A DNA stretch of 64,000 bases from Streptomyces angustmyceticus (GTDB taxonomy: Bacteria > Actinomycetota > Actinomycetes > Streptomycetales > Streptomycetaceae): contig NZ_CP082945.1 of assembly GCF_019933235.1 (NCBI RefSeq), forward strand, positions 992,001-1,056,000, given 5' to 3'. The notes under the pieces were generated by a model, which did no database searches, was not told where the DNA came from, and saw nothing but the letters and a program-made list of their open reading frames with translations. The translations under genes were made by a program, and so were the position numbers. Shown in pieces: positions 8,850 through 18,142 of the stretch (positions are counted from its first letter, which is position 1; every line of letters starts with the position of its first letter).

Positions 8850-9500
8850 ATGACCTTGCTGACCCACTGGCCGCTGGCGGGCCTGCGATTGACCACACCC
8901 CGGCTGGAACTACGGTGGCCGACCCCGGACGATCTCGCTGCGTTGGCTTCGCTGGCGGCCGATGGTGTGCATGACCCGGCGGTGCAGCCGTTCACCGTGG
9001 CGTGGACGGATGCCGCACCTGAGCTGCGCGCTCGGAGCGTCCTGCAGTTCCACTGGCGCTGCTGGGGCGAGTGGCAGCCGGAGAACTGGGAACTGAACCT
9101 GGCGGTCGTACGGGACGGCACTGTCGTCGGTACACAGGGCATCAGTGCCCGGGACTTCTCGGTCCGTCGTGAGGTGGGCACCGGCTCCTGGCTGGGCAGG
9201 AGCCACCACCGTCAGGGCCTGGGCACCGAGATGCGCGCGGCGGTTCTCCACCTGGCCTTTGCCGGACTCGGTGCGCAGGACGCCGTCTCGGGGGCGTACG
9301 AGGACAACACGGCCTCACTGGAGGTTTCGCGCAAACTTGGCTATCGCGAGGACGGCATGGAACGTCATGCCGTACGTGCCGAGCCCGTCGTGCTGCGCAG
9401 GCTCCGCCTTACGGCTGAACAGTGGCAGCAACACCAACTCGTCCCGGTGGAGACGGCGGGCCTGCAGGAGTGCCTCCCATGGTTCGGACTGACGACGTAG
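8850..9500 (+). CDS. GNAT family N-acetyltransferase (RimJ/RimL type)
   Basis: A 216-residue acetyltransferase. It begins with the RimJ/RimL-like pattern LTTPRLELRWPTPDDLAAL, has the acetyl-CoA pyrophosphate motif in RSHHRQGLGTEMRAAVL (about residues 116-132), and the late YEDNTASLEVSRKLGYRED motif. Acceptor may be a protein N-terminus, an aminoglycoside-like compound or another amine; the sequence does not decide. The gene is solitary; an 11-bp hairpin at 9759-9785 may end its transcript. Confidence 0.9.
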   Translation: MTLLTHWPLAGLRLTTPRLELRWPTPDDLAALASLAADGVHDPAVQPFTVAWTDAAPELRARSVLQFHWRCWGEWQPENWELNLAVVRDGTVVGTQGISARDFSVRREVGTGSWLGRSHHRQGLGTEMRAAVLHLAFAGLGAQDAVSGAYEDNTASLEVSRKLGYREDGMERHAVRAEPVVLRRLRLTAEQWQQHQLVPVETAGLQECLPWFGLTT

Positions 9501-9525
9501 CTGTGTGGCGGCGGCCCGGAGATCC

Positions 9526-9564
9526 CCCCGGGGCAGCCTGCGATCACCCCGGGGCAGCCTGCGA
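9526..9564. repeat. 18-bp direct repeat, 21-bp period
   Basis: ccccggggcagcctgcga occurs at 9526-9543 and again at 9547-9564, separated by 3 bp, just after the acetyltransferase stop. It looks like a local tandem duplication. The remainder of 9501-9860 holds no gene I can support. Confidence 0.7.
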
Positions 9565-9758
9565 GACGACGGCATCGGTTGCGGCAGCGTCAGGTCAGGC
9601 CGCCGCAGCAAACGGTCGCCTATCCCGCCGGACGCCCTACTCGCCGCGGATGCGGGCGCGTTCGCGGCCCTAACGATCGATACCGCGCCGCAGGAGTATC
9701 CGTCTCGGCGGCAGATCGAACGAACTGCTGGTCAACGTCCCATGTTCAGCCAGCGTCG

Positions 9759-9785
9759 CGCCCCGGCACCCAACGTGCCGGGGCG
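9759..9785. terminator. Hairpin terminator between convergent genes
   Basis: A perfect 11-bp stem (cgccccggcac / gtgccggggcg) with a 5-base loop. It lies between the rightward acetyltransferase and the leftward secreted-protein gene and can serve both. No T-tract follows, which is common in high-GC actinomycetes. Confidence 0.7.
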
Positions 9786-9860
9786 TGCTCTCCCGAGAAG
9801 CGACTCGGTGCGCGGCCGCGGGCAGTGGCCGTGCCGACTGCGCACGGCCGTGCTGCCGTC

Positions 9861-10283
9861 TCAGCGGACGTGCACCGTCACCACGTCGGAGGCGTGCAGG
9901 CGCACGGGATTCTGGTCGTGCGGGCTGGTCAGGCCGTACAGCACCGCACGGAACTGCAGGTCGCCGCGGCGCGCGGACGTGCCGTGTGCGGTGATGTGCG
10001 CGTCACCCTCCACCGCGGCGCTGCAATTCTCCTGGTGCCAGCCTTCGCCGAAGCCCTTCTCCTCCAGGCACAGCTGATGCAGGAAGCCGGCGCTGTCATC
10101 GCCGCCGTGCGCCTTCACGGTGATGGTCTTGCCGACCTGCGCGGTGCCCGGCGCCGTGATGTCCACGCCCCCCTTGGCGAACGCGGGCCCGGCGGCCAGA
10201 GCCACCGAGGCCAGCCCCAGCGCCCCGATCACCGCCACACGGCCGCCCCGCATCTTGCTCCCGGTCTTCTTCGTCCTGGTCAT
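9861..10283 (-). CDS. Small secreted protein, unknown function
   Basis: A 140-residue exported protein. The signal peptide has a basic n-region (MTRTKKTGSKMRGGR), a hydrophobic core and cleavage near AFA-KGG (residue 36). The mature part begins VDITAPGTAQVGKTITVKAH, an Ig-like beta-sandwich pattern, and contains two cysteines (LCLEE and ENCSA) that could pair. The ATG at 10283 was chosen because gggagggga precedes it. I do not recognise a family with known function. Located convergent with the acetyltransferase, sharing a terminator. Confidence 0.75.
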   Translation of the reverse strand: MTRTKKTGSKMRGGRVAVIGALGLASVALAAGPAFAKGGVDITAPGTAQVGKTITVKAHGGDDSAGFLHQLCLEEKGFGEGWHQENCSAAVEGDAHITAHGTSARRGDLQFRAVLYGLTSPHDQNPVRLHASDVVTVHVR

Positions 10284-10525
10284 GGACTTCCCCTCCCGCG
10301 GGTCCCCCACTTGGTGAGACCCACCGTTCGCGAAAGCGCCCGGTGCGCCTCGCCGACTCTCCAGATGAGCCCGCCGCCCCGCACGTTGCCCCTCGCCCAA
10401 CACCGTTACAAATTGCCGATATAGACCGCTAACCAGGTCCTGATCCCCTCAACAGTCGCCACATCGCTTCTTGGGAGCGGTAGTCCGCCGACCTGAGCAC
10501 TCCGACGAAGCGCCTGGGCGGTTTC

Positions 10526-11033
10526 TCAACGCCGCCGGCCGCGAGTGCCGAAGAGTCGGCGCCTCACCGCGAACGCAGGGCACGGGGACCGGAGCGCCAT
10601 GGTCGCCGATGGAAGCGGGGGCTCAGTCCTCTCTTCGACGAGCAGGGCGAGTCGAGTCGTCACATCGTCGGCGAAGTGGGAGAGCAGGCGGACGAGGTCG
10701 TCCCGGTCCTGGCGGGGCCAGTCGGCAAATGTGTCGGTGAACCAGCCGAGCAGCAAGGCGAGATAGCGGTTGGGTTCTCGGTCCCGGCACCGGTGGGTTC
10801 GATGGGGCGAGCCCAGGCGTCATGCGGGTCAGGGATACGGCGGACGCGGTCGCGCTTCCCCAGCATCGGACCTCGCGGGTGATGTGCGGGGGCTCAGAAC
10901 CTGCATACGGTCGGCGATCTCGCCGATCCGAAAGGGTTCACCGGCCGTGCGCCACAGTGACGAGCACGCCCACTGCGGAGCGGTCGCACCCCAGGTCCGC
11001 CTCCTGGTCGGCGCGTTCGACAAGGCGACTCCC
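10526..11033 (-). pseudogene. MarR family regulator, multiply frameshifted relic
   Basis: Three consecutive reading frames on the minus strand together spell most of a MarR regulator. The first piece is LVERADQEADLGCDRSAVGV (about 11033-10945). Then comes PFRIGEIADRMQVLSP, the wing-helix start (about 10945-10895). Next is KRDRVRRIPDPHDAWARPIE (about 10866-10780), the wing. The last is LGWFTDTFADWPRQDRDDLV, ending at 10526, the dimerisation helix. At least three frame changes are needed. It abuts a relic of a divergent FAD monooxygenase, a pair commonly found together. Confidence 0.7.
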
Positions 11034-11061
11034 GGGCGACAGCGGCGCCGAGCCGCGTTGG

Positions 11062-11358
11062 AGCGTTGCCCTGGTCGGCGCGTACGTCCTGGCCGGCGAA
11101 CTGGCCATGCACTCCGGCCACACCGCCGCCTTCGCGGCATATGAGCGCCGGCTGCGCCCCTTCGCCGAGCGCAACCAGGCGCTGGCCACCAGGGGCGACA
11201 CCGCGGTGACACCGACGACACGGGAACAACTGGAGTCCCGCAACGCCCTGTTGCGCGACCCGGAGTCCATCGCGAAGGAGATGGCAACGGCGAGCGCACA
11301 GGCAGGTCGTACCGCACACTCGGGCCTGCTGCTGCCGGAGTACGCCGGGGTGCTGTGA
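11062..11358 (+). pseudogene. FAD-dependent aromatic monooxygenase C-terminal relic
   Basis: About 98 codons of the end of a PHBH/TetX-type flavin monooxygenase. VALVGAYVLAGELAMHSGHT followed by AFAAYERRLRPFAERNQALA is the family's C-terminal helical segment after the GD motif. The FAD-binding N-terminus is absent; the frame upstream is unrelated. The deletion point lies between this fragment and the divergent MarR relic, so the shared promoter and both N-termini are gone. Confidence 0.65.
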
Positions 11359-11659
11359 CCCCGGCGTAGCTCTCGCCCCTCCCCAGCCCTCCTCGACATC
11401 ACCACGAACACCCCGGTTGGAGCACCAGCACCACGCACGGACACCGACCTTGATGGGGACCCCATAGAAGGCCGGGCCTCCGTGGCGATGGCGAGCCTCG
11501 CCTCTCGGGATTGACCGCGACGCCCTGCCGGGTTCTGCCGCTGAAAGACGATCAGCCGAGGAACTCCTGGGAAGGGAACCGTCAAGGCGAACCCGGTGAC
11601 GAACTGCTGTTGCGGACCCCTGGGGGCCTGGTCGGCGTGACGGGCTGATCCTGATCAGT

Positions 11660-12340
11660 TCATCCCTCCGGATCGACCACCCCGGTTTCGAAGGCCAGGA
11701 CGACCGCCTGGGTGCGATTGCCGACGCCCAACTTGGCCAGCACATTGCCCACATGGGTCTTCACGGTCTCCAGGCTCACCACCATTCGGGCGGCGATGTC
11801 CTGGTTGGACAGCCCACGCGCCATGAGACGTAGTGTCTCTGTCTCACGGCCGGTGAGTGCAGTGGTCACGGAGGTATCTCGTCGAACGGGCCGCCCCGCG
11901 GCCATCTGGCGGACCGCGTCCGGGAACAATACGGAGTCGCCGGCCGCCACCAACCGGATAGCGTGCGCAATCTGCTGTGAGGGGGCCCGCTTGCGGATGA
12001 ACCCGCTGGCCCCGGCCCGCAGGGCGTCCCAGACGTACTCGTCGTTCTCGAACGTGGTGATCACCACGACCTTCGGCGGGTCGGGCAGCGCCCGCAGCCG
12101 CCGGGTGGCCTCGATTCCGTCCACCCGTGGCATGCGGACATCCATCAGCACCACGTCCGGTCGCAGCCGGGTCACTGCGGCAACCACCTCGGCGCCGTCG
12201 TCAGCCTCGCCGACCACGTCCAGGTCGGGCTTGGCCGACAGCAGCGTCCGCAGACCGGTACGCGTCAGTTCGTCGTCGTCCACGATGAGCACGGTGACGG
12301 TCGGGTCGACATCCGGGCCCGGAGCTGCGGAGGCGTTCAT
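11660..12340 (-). CDS. LuxR/NarL family response regulator
   Basis: A 226-residue DNA-binding response regulator. The receiver domain (residues about 15-130) has acidic pocket VDDDE and phosphoacceptor Asp in DVVLMDVRMP, and ends with the KRAPSQ lysine region. The C-terminal LuxR helix-turn-helix is LTGRETETLRLMARGLSNQD followed by a VSLETVKTHVGNVLAKLG recognition segment. Its ATG overlaps the stop of the histidine kinase gene, so both are made from one transcript. The signal is unknown; the divergent CPBP protease gene may be a target. Confidence 0.93.
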   Translation of the reverse strand: MNASAAPGPDVDPTVTVLIVDDDELTRTGLRTLLSAKPDLDVVGEADDGAEVVAAVTRLRPDVVLMDVRMPRVDGIEATRRLRALPDPPKVVVITTFENDEYVWDALRAGASGFIRKRAPSQQIAHAIRLVAAGDSVLFPDAVRQMAAGRPVRRDTSVTTALTGRETETLRLMARGLSNQDIAARMVVSLETVKTHVGNVLAKLGVGNRTQAVVLAFETGVVDPEG

Positions 12341-13650
12341 GACACCGACCGTAGCGGTATCCGGACCAGCAGCCGCCACCGGCTTTCCCCTGCGTCCGGG
12401 CCGCCCACGCCGCTCCCACAGCCGCCGCATTCCCTGCCGTCCCCACCGACGCGGCAGCCGCTGCAGTCGCCCTCAACGACACCGGCGTGCGTCGTTCCCC
12501 GCAGCAGCCGCACCCGGTCCCTGATCCCCTGCACCCCCTGTCCCCCGGCCCGCTGCCGGGCACGTTCCCCCGTGCCGACCGGATTGGTCAGCTCCAGCTC
12601 GAGCCACCCGTCCCGCACCGTCGTCCGCAGCCGGATGCCTGCTTTCCCGCCGTGCCGCAAGGCGTTGGTCAGGCCCTCCTGGACGACCCGGTATGCCTCC
12701 CGCGACACCGTGGCCGGCACCAGAGCCAGGTCGCCGTGAACCTGCACCGCCAATTCCGCGCCGGCTCCACGCACACGTTCCACCAGCGGGCCGAGGTCGC
12801 TGAGGGTCGGCCGGGGCACTGTGGACGGCCGTTCCTCCCGCAGCATCCCGAGCACGTGATCGAGATCGTCCATGGCGGCCCGTGATGTCTCCTCAATGCT
12901 GTTCAGAGCACGTCTGGCCCCCGCCGGGTCACTGTCCATCAGCTCCACGGCCACCGCGGCCTGGATCGTGGACGCCGTCAGGGTATGGCCGATCGAATCG
13001 TGCAACTCCTGTGCCAGTCGGTTGCGTTGCGCCAACAGGTTCATCTGCTCCTCGGCGGCGGCCAGCCGCTCCCCGGGCCGGTGGCCGAGGAGCACCGGCG
13101 CAAGCCGTCGGAGCAGCACCGCTCCGCCGAGCGTGACCCCGGCCGCAAGCGCCAGGCATCCCACGGCCGGCAGCAGCGCCCACGTACCCCGCCACCCCTC
13201 CCCGATCCACAGGGACAGCCCGAAGACGGTCATGCGCTCCTCGCCACCCAGCCAGACCGAGGGAAACGCGACAGCGCCGAACACGGCCAGGCAGGAGACT
13301 GCTGTCACCACCCCACCGAGCACCATGTGCGGCACCAGCCACACCACAGTGCGCAACCGGTTCACCCAGCGCGGTCCCGTCGTGTCCACCGGCTCGGGCA
13401 GACCGGCCCCCAGCAAGCCGTTGGCCAGCCACACACTCGCGCGCCTGGCCGACCGAGGAGCGCCCATGGCCACGGTCACCACGGTGAACGCACACACGAA
13501 GCCCAGCACACGGAGCCCCGCCGGCCACCTCGGCGGCGCGAACAGCAGCGCCGCCGTCAGCGGCGGCAAGCTCAAGGCCGCGCCCAGGGCCGCATACACC
13601 CAGTCCCGGAACCCGGTCCCGCACGAAAGCGGGCGATTTAATTTGTCCAC
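12337..13650 (-). CDS. Sensor histidine kinase (HisKA_3 type)
   Basis: A roughly 437-residue membrane kinase partnered with the NarL-type regulator. Four or five membrane segments precede a HisKA_3 dimerisation domain with phospho-His in AQELHDSIGHTL and an ATPase domain showing VQEGLTNALRHGG (N box) and GGQGVQGIRDRVRLLRG (G box). I chose GTG 13650; upstream in-frame codons are unlike a membrane kinase, but no good ribosome site is visible, so the start is uncertain. With this start codon 4 is TTA, the rare leucine codon read by the bldA tRNA. Confidence 0.88.
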   Translation of the reverse strand: MDKLNRPLSCGTGFRDWVYAALGAALSLPPLTAALLFAPPRWPAGLRVLGFVCAFTVVTVAMGAPRSARRASVWLANGLLGAGLPEPVDTTGPRWVNRLRTVVWLVPHMVLGGVVTAVSCLAVFGAVAFPSVWLGGEERMTVFGLSLWIGEGWRGTWALLPAVGCLALAAGVTLGGAVLLRRLAPVLLGHRPGERLAAAEEQMNLLAQRNRLAQELHDSIGHTLTASTIQAAVAVELMDSDPAGARRALNSIEETSRAAMDDLDHVLGMLREERPSTVPRPTLSDLGPLVERVRGAGAELAVQVHGDLALVPATVSREAYRVVQEGLTNALRHGGKAGIRLRTTVRDGWLELELTNPVGTGERARQRAGGQGVQGIRDRVRLLRGTTHAGVVEGDCSGCRVGGDGRECGGCGSGVGGPDAGESRWRLLVRIPLRSVS

Positions 13651-13886
13651 GGCCGGACCGTACCCCGGCGCCGCGCCCAGTCGCCTCCCCCGAAAGCGCC
13701 AGAACGCACCCCGAAATAGAGGGAATCGGAATTCGCTCTCGACAGCGATACAAAACCCCTCCGCTTGATGTGAGAGTGAAGAGGCCAGGCGGCCACCGCA
13801 GAGAAAACAGCGCCGGCGAAAAGCATCACCCGCAGGCCCCTTCATACCGAACGCGGTAACGGATTCCCCACCCCGAAAGAGACGAA
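13651..13886. promoter_or_regulatory. Divergent promoter region, kinase/CPBP protease
   Basis: A 236-bp gap between the leftward histidine kinase and rightward CPBP gene. It is relatively AT-rich for this window, as expected of promoters, but I see no clear operator or -35/-10 pair. Confidence 0.35.
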
Positions 13887-14777
13887 ATGCAATATTCAAT
13901 GCTCACCCACCATGCGAAACCCGTCACCCGCAAAGGCGTGACAGTCTTCCTGCTCATTTCCTTCGCCGGCACCTGGCTCTGGCTGCTGTTCGCGCGAGTG
14001 GTCCTGGGCCTGTCCTCGCTCCATCCCCTCCTGCAACTACCCGGCTTCTGCATGCCCGGAATCGCCGCGGTGGTGGTCCGCCGCTGGATCACGAGCGAAG
14101 GCTTCGCCGACGCCGGACTGAAGCTCCACCTCAAGACGGCCTGGCGTTACTACGGCGTGGCCTGGCTGGGCCCGCCGCTCATCGGGGCGGCCACGCTGGC
14201 TCTCGCCGCTGCGCTCGGCCTGTGGGACCCGGACCTGTCCGGCCCGGGCGGCTTACCCGGTACCAAAGAACTGGCGACCGTCCTCGGCCTCATGATGGTG
14301 GCCCTGTTCCTCACCCCCCTCTACGCGGGCGAGGAATTCGGCTGGACCAGCTACCTCAGACCGCGTCTTTTCGGCGGCCGTACTGCGCCTTCCACCATCG
14401 CCACGGGGCTGATATGGGCGGTGTGGCACTTTCCACTGGCCTTCATTGGATACGCCGAATTCACCAACCTGGTGACCGGCCTGGCGGTGTGGACTCTGTC
14501 CTTCCAGCTCCAGGAGATCATTCTCATGTGGCTGTATCAGCGCAGCGGCAGCGTCTGGGTCGCGAGCCTGGCCCACGCCGGAAACAACATGGTCCTCTTC
14601 CTGATCCTCGGTGAAACCCTGGACGGGAAGGCAGGCCTGGGCACAATCACCCCGATGCTGCTGGCCCTCGCCCCCATGGCCGTCATCTGCCTGTGGCTCG
14701 TCGGCACCCGACGACTGACCCGCGAGCGCCGGCTCCCGAACCCGCTGCTCGCAGGGCACGTCGCCCGAACGGATTGA
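13887..14777 (+). CDS. CPBP family intramembrane metalloprotease
   Basis: A 296-residue membrane protein of the CAAX-protease/bacteriocin-processing (Abi) family. The glutamate motif is GEEFGWTSYLRPRLF (Glu149, Glu150), the second motif is WAVWHFPLAF (His181), and the third is SLAHAGNNM (His230), all in membrane helices, so catalytic residues are complete. Members cleave prenylated proteins or regulatory membrane substrates or protect against bacteriocins. It is divergent from the two-component system. Codon 123 is TTA (14253-14255), suggesting bldA-dependent, late-growth expression. Confidence 0.88.
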   Translation: MQYSMLTHHAKPVTRKGVTVFLLISFAGTWLWLLFARVVLGLSSLHPLLQLPGFCMPGIAAVVVRRWITSEGFADAGLKLHLKTAWRYYGVAWLGPPLIGAATLALAAALGLWDPDLSGPGGLPGTKELATVLGLMMVALFLTPLYAGEEFGWTSYLRPRLFGGRTAPSTIATGLIWAVWHFPLAFIGYAEFTNLVTGLAVWTLSFQLQEIILMWLYQRSGSVWVASLAHAGNNMVLFLILGETLDGKAGLGTITPMLLALAPMAVICLWLVGTRRLTRERRLPNPLLAGHVARTD

Positions 14778-15058
14778 GGGCATAACGCGAAGCACTCTGG
14801 GGAGCGCCCACGACCTCCAGTGGAACCGATCGCCACCACCACACCAGCCGTTCCACACCCGCACCGGCCGTTCCACACCGCCCACGCCGGCACGGCCGCA
14901 CAGAAGGCGACGGCTGCGAAGTCGCCGACACCGAGCCCGCCCCCGGACACGGAGGCTGAACCAGTGTCACGGCGATCAGTCGCACTCGGCCCCCCGGTAA
15001 GCCAAGGGCTCCAGGTCGAGGGGACTCGCGGCGCTCTCCGGCTCGTGGGCGATCCGAA
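14778..15058. other. Intergenic region, no gene seen
   Basis: Downstream of the CPBP gene. Frames are open on both strands but rich in Pro/Ser/Thr or Gly/Arg and have no family features. Confidence 0.4.
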
Positions 15059-15088
15059 CCCCCTGCCCCGCCCGAGCTGGGCAGGGGG
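15059..15088 (-). terminator. Hairpin terminator
   Basis: ccccctgccc (15059-15068) pairs with gggcaggggg (15079-15088) over a 10-base loop. It lies 70 bp past the stop of the small leftward gene at 15158. Confidence 0.6.
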
Positions 15089-15157
15089 CACCTCGCGCTC
15101 TCAGCGCCAGAACTCCACCCGGGGAGACGGGCGTCTACCTGGTTCAGTTCGCGCTGC

Positions 15158-15466
15158 CTACTCCACCGCATACAGCAGGTTGTACTCAGCACCATCCGCC
15201 CTGAAGCGGAGACTGCGCTCACCAGGCGTATCCGTGATCCACTGCTCCCCGAGCCTGCCGTCCCCGATTGCTCCGCCGGCCTCCCCAAGAGAGACAGCAA
15301 TCGTCCCCGTGAAGTCGCAGTCGTACTTGACGGTGAACATCCGGTCGCCCAGCACCGTCCCGTTCCACACGGTGCCACGATTCTGGACAACAAGCTTCGG
15401 CTCGTCGAAACCGCTCCAGCCCTCAGTCGTGACGCACTTGAGCTTCTCCAGATAGAGCTTGGCCAT
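15158..15466 (-). CDS. Conserved hypothetical protein, beta-rich, 102 aa
   Basis: I do not assign a function. The protein starts MAKLYLEKLKCVTTEGWSGF and is predicted mostly beta strand (KLVVQNRGTVWNG, MFTVKYDCDFTGTIAVSL), with no signal peptide or membrane segment. The MAKLYLxKLKC opening is familiar from actinomycete orphan proteins of about 100 to 150 residues. It is a single-gene unit with a hairpin terminator 70 bp downstream. Two cysteines could bind metal or pair. Confidence 0.6.
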   Translation of the reverse strand: MAKLYLEKLKCVTTEGWSGFDEPKLVVQNRGTVWNGTVLGDRMFTVKYDCDFTGTIAVSLGEAGGAIGDGRLGEQWITDTPGERSLRFRADGAEYNLLYAVE

Positions 15467-16394
15467 ACCGTCCCCTGTGAAGGATCCTCCCCGACACTCA
15501 CATCCTGCCGAGCCTCAATAAACGATCACTAAACGAATGAAGGCGGTATGCCGGCGGTGGCAGGCGACGACCCGGCGGCGAGAGCCATCGGCGAACACCG
15601 CGGCCGGTCCCGCGGGTCCAGCACCGCGCAGGGAGAGGTCACGCAGCCGGTCAACGCCCCCGTTCGTTCCGTGACCATCCGCTCGGCAAGCTCCACTGCC
15701 GTGGACCGGGCCAGGCTTGAGTGCACGTCAGGCCCGAGACGTGGTCGTCGCCTTCTTCGACGACCACATCAGGTGGGACGCGATGGTGCAGTTCCCGGCG
15801 GAATCGATGCTCAGCCGTACTGCCACGCACCGCACTCTCCTACTCCCGCTGGCCACCGCGCCGGAGGGTCGACTCCATGTTCTGGCCGGCTCGGTCTCCG
15901 CGTTGCTATGCGGCCGTCTCTGCTTCACCAGCGGCCGGCCGTGGTCTCGGACGTCGTCGACGGCCAGGGGAACATCCGTTCCGCTGCCGCTGGATCCGGC
16001 AGCCCCGGGCCCTGGCCGGAGCCCGGATGAAGAAGACGTTGCCGTGGGCGCCGGAGGCGTCCCAGGCAACGTGCACGAGCGATCCCGAGGGCAGAGCAGA
16101 GCGACCAGGAGAGCCGCAGGCTCACCCGTCACCGGGGCGGATCAGGAACTGGACGGGAACCATCCGCCGGAAGCAGCGGACTTATGGAGCAAGCCAGCGC
16201 ACCGTCGTCCACTGTCGACCGGCGCCGGCTTGACCGGAGTCCGAGTGAGCAATCAGGAGACGGGTCGATGGAGCACGGGAACCCGCTCAGACCGTCAAAC
16301 CGTCAGCCATGACCGCCTGTCCCCGCTTTTCGGTCGGGACCTTCGCAGCGCCCGCAGCATCCGCGGGCGCTTCACCAGCCAAAGGAGAAAGCCA
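15467..16394. other. Long gene-poor region with possible relics
   Basis: About 930 bp with no intact gene. A minus-strand frame at 15529-15726 contains VELAERMVTERTGALTGCVT, which looks protein-like, and a plus-strand stretch near 15717-15820 (QARDVVVAFFDDHIRWDAMV) likewise, but neither extends into a recognisable domain. I treat the region as decayed sequence. The ribosome site of the next gene (aaaggagaaa) is at its right end. Confidence 0.35.
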
Positions 16395-16976
16395 ATGCCT
16401 TTACGCGTTCAGATCCTCATGTACGACGGGGTGGAGGAGCAGGACTTCATCGGGCCGCGTGACGTTCTCGGTCACGCTGAGCGGGCGGGCGCCAAGGTAC
16501 AAACGACACTGGTGCGGCCATCGGCCCCTGGCGAGGTGACATGCTTCTTCGGCACCAGAGTCACCGTGCCGACCGCATGGGAGCCTGCCGACTCCGACCT
16601 TCTGATCGTGCCGGGCGGCGGCGACCAGTTGATCAAGAGTCCGGATGTCCTGCGGAACCTCGTACGGGCACATCAGGCCGGGGTCATCGTCGCCGGTGTC
16701 TGCACAGGGGTCATGGTGCTGTCCGCAGCAGGCTTGACCGCAGGCCGTCCGTGCACGACACACCACCTCGCCAAGGCCGAGCTGGCCGCACAGGGAGGAA
16801 CGGTGATCGACGCACGAGTCGTCGACGACGGCAATCTGGTGACCGCGGGCGGTGTCACCAGCGGAATCGACCTGGCGCTCTGGATGATCACCCGCGAGTG
16901 CGGACCATCCATCGCCCTCAGCGTCGAGTCCATCATGGAATACGAGCAGCGCGGCGTCGTCTGGCGAAGCTCCTGA
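16395..16976 (+). CDS. DJ-1/PfpI family protein
   Basis: A 193-residue protein of the class I glutamine-amidotransferase-like superfamily. The nucleophile elbow is GVCTGVMVLS with Cys103, and the family's early motif YDGVEEQDFIGPRDVL is present; SDLLIVPGGG is the conserved strand-loop. This subgroup (isonitrile hydratase/AraC-type sensor domain without the HTH) includes isonitrile hydratases and putative glyoxalases; the acid partner near residue 17 is Asp. The ATG at 16395 follows a strong ribosome site; a longer open frame upstream is not protein-like. Confidence 0.88.
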   Translation: MPLRVQILMYDGVEEQDFIGPRDVLGHAERAGAKVQTTLVRPSAPGEVTCFFGTRVTVPTAWEPADSDLLIVPGGGDQLIKSPDVLRNLVRAHQAGVIVAGVCTGVMVLSAAGLTAGRPCTTHHLAKAELAAQGGTVIDARVVDDGNLVTAGGVTSGIDLALWMITRECGPSIALSVESIMEYEQRGVVWRSS

Positions 16977-17114
16977 CCGCCGTCGCACTGGGACATCCTC
17001 GCTGTCGCCACTCAGAGCGTGCCGCCGACCGCTGACAACCACCGTCCCCCGGGCGCGGACCACCCCTCCCCCGGTTTTCTACCCGCACGAGGCCGTTGAC
17101 CTTCCGAGGAGCTA

Positions 17115-18002
17115 GGTCATGTCCGCAAAGTCGTTGGTTCGTTGGTCTGTTCGTGGTGCGTCGTCATGAGCTGACTGATGAGTCGTGGGCGGTGATCGAG
17201 CCGTTGTTTGCGCCGTCGCGGATGGGGCGGCCGGTGCGGGACCGTCGCCAGGTGGTCAACGGGGTCCTGTGGAAGTTGTCCACCGGGGCCGCCTGGCGGG
17301 ACCTGCCCGAACGCTACGGACCGTGGAAGACGGTCTACGAACGCTTCCGCCGCTGGTCGGCCGACGGCACCTGGGACCGCGTGCTGGCCCACGTCCAGCA
17401 GCATTCCGACGCCGTCGGCACAGTCGACTGGTCCTTGCTGTGCATCGACTCCACGACCGCGCGGGCTCATCAGCACGCGGCCGGGGCCCGAAAAAGGGGC
17501 AGGACTGGCCGGGCGAGGCCATCGGCAGATCCCGCGGCGGACTGACCACCAAGATCCATCTCGCCTGCGACGGACACGGCCGCCCCCTGGCTTTCACCCT
17601 CACCGCCGGCAACGTCAACGACTGCACCCAGTTCGAAGCCGTGATGGCAGCCGTCCGCATCCAGCGATGCGGGCCCGGCCGCCCCCGGACCAGACCTGAC
17701 CGAGTGGCCGCGGACAAGGGCTACTCGTCCACCAAGATCCGCGCCTACCTGCGCAAACGCGGGATCAAGGCCGCGATCCCGGAACGGATCGACCAGATCA
17801 ACGGCCGCATCCGCAGAGGCGAGAGCCTCTGCCGCCTCGACCGGACCGCCTACCGCCGCCGCAACGTCGTCGAACGCTGCTTCAACAGGCTCAAGCACCA
17901 CAAACCCTCGCCACCCGCTACGACAAACGCGCCCGCCACTACAAAGCCATGGTCACCCTCGCCTGCCTGCAACTCTGGCTCCCCTGACTTTGCGGACACG
18001 CC
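17115..18002 (+). mobile_element. IS5-family insertion sequence (IS427-like), 888 bp
   Basis: The left end ggtcatgtccgcaaagt (17115-17131) matches the inverted right end acttttgcggacacgcc-type sequence actttgcggacacgcc (17987-18002) in tgtccgcaaagt and most outer bases. The element is flanked by cta at 17112-17114 and 18003-18005, consistent with a short TA-type target duplication. It encodes a two-frame DDE transposase with a possible -1 slippage site. Intact ends and target duplication indicate a fairly recent insertion. Confidence 0.88.
17153..17986 (+). CDS. IS5-family DDE transposase (two frames, damaged 3' end)
   Basis: Frame one (17153-17545, GTG start) carries the DUF4096-type N-domain ELTDESWAVIEPLFAPSRMG and the first catalytic Asp in CIDSTTARAH. 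The second frame, entered by a -1 shift at the aaaaagggg run (17491-17499), continues GQDWPGEAIGRSRGGLTTK, carries the later catalytic segment VAADKGYSS and the ERCFNRLKHH motif. A further loss of one base near 17903 (aaaccctc) takes this copy out of the expected ending RYDKRARHYKAMVTLACLQ, which is still readable in another frame to the tga at 17984-17986. The transposase is therefore probably inactive or altered at its C-terminus. Confidence 0.8.
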
Positions 18003-18142
18003 CTAGGCGTCTGCCATCTCCGGCAAGCCCCGGTAAGGGCACCCTTGAGCCTGGCTCGGGACATGGCAGACAGACCGGAGCCGAGTAAATGCCACGAGGA
18101 CTGGCGGGGCCTCCGACAGGAAATTCCTCATAGCCCCCTCTC

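Noticed and set aside
14820..15455. A 211-codon plus-strand frame after the CPBP gene.
   Set aside because: Ser/Pro/Arg-rich, no ribosome site, and overlaps the more protein-like minus-strand gene at 15158.
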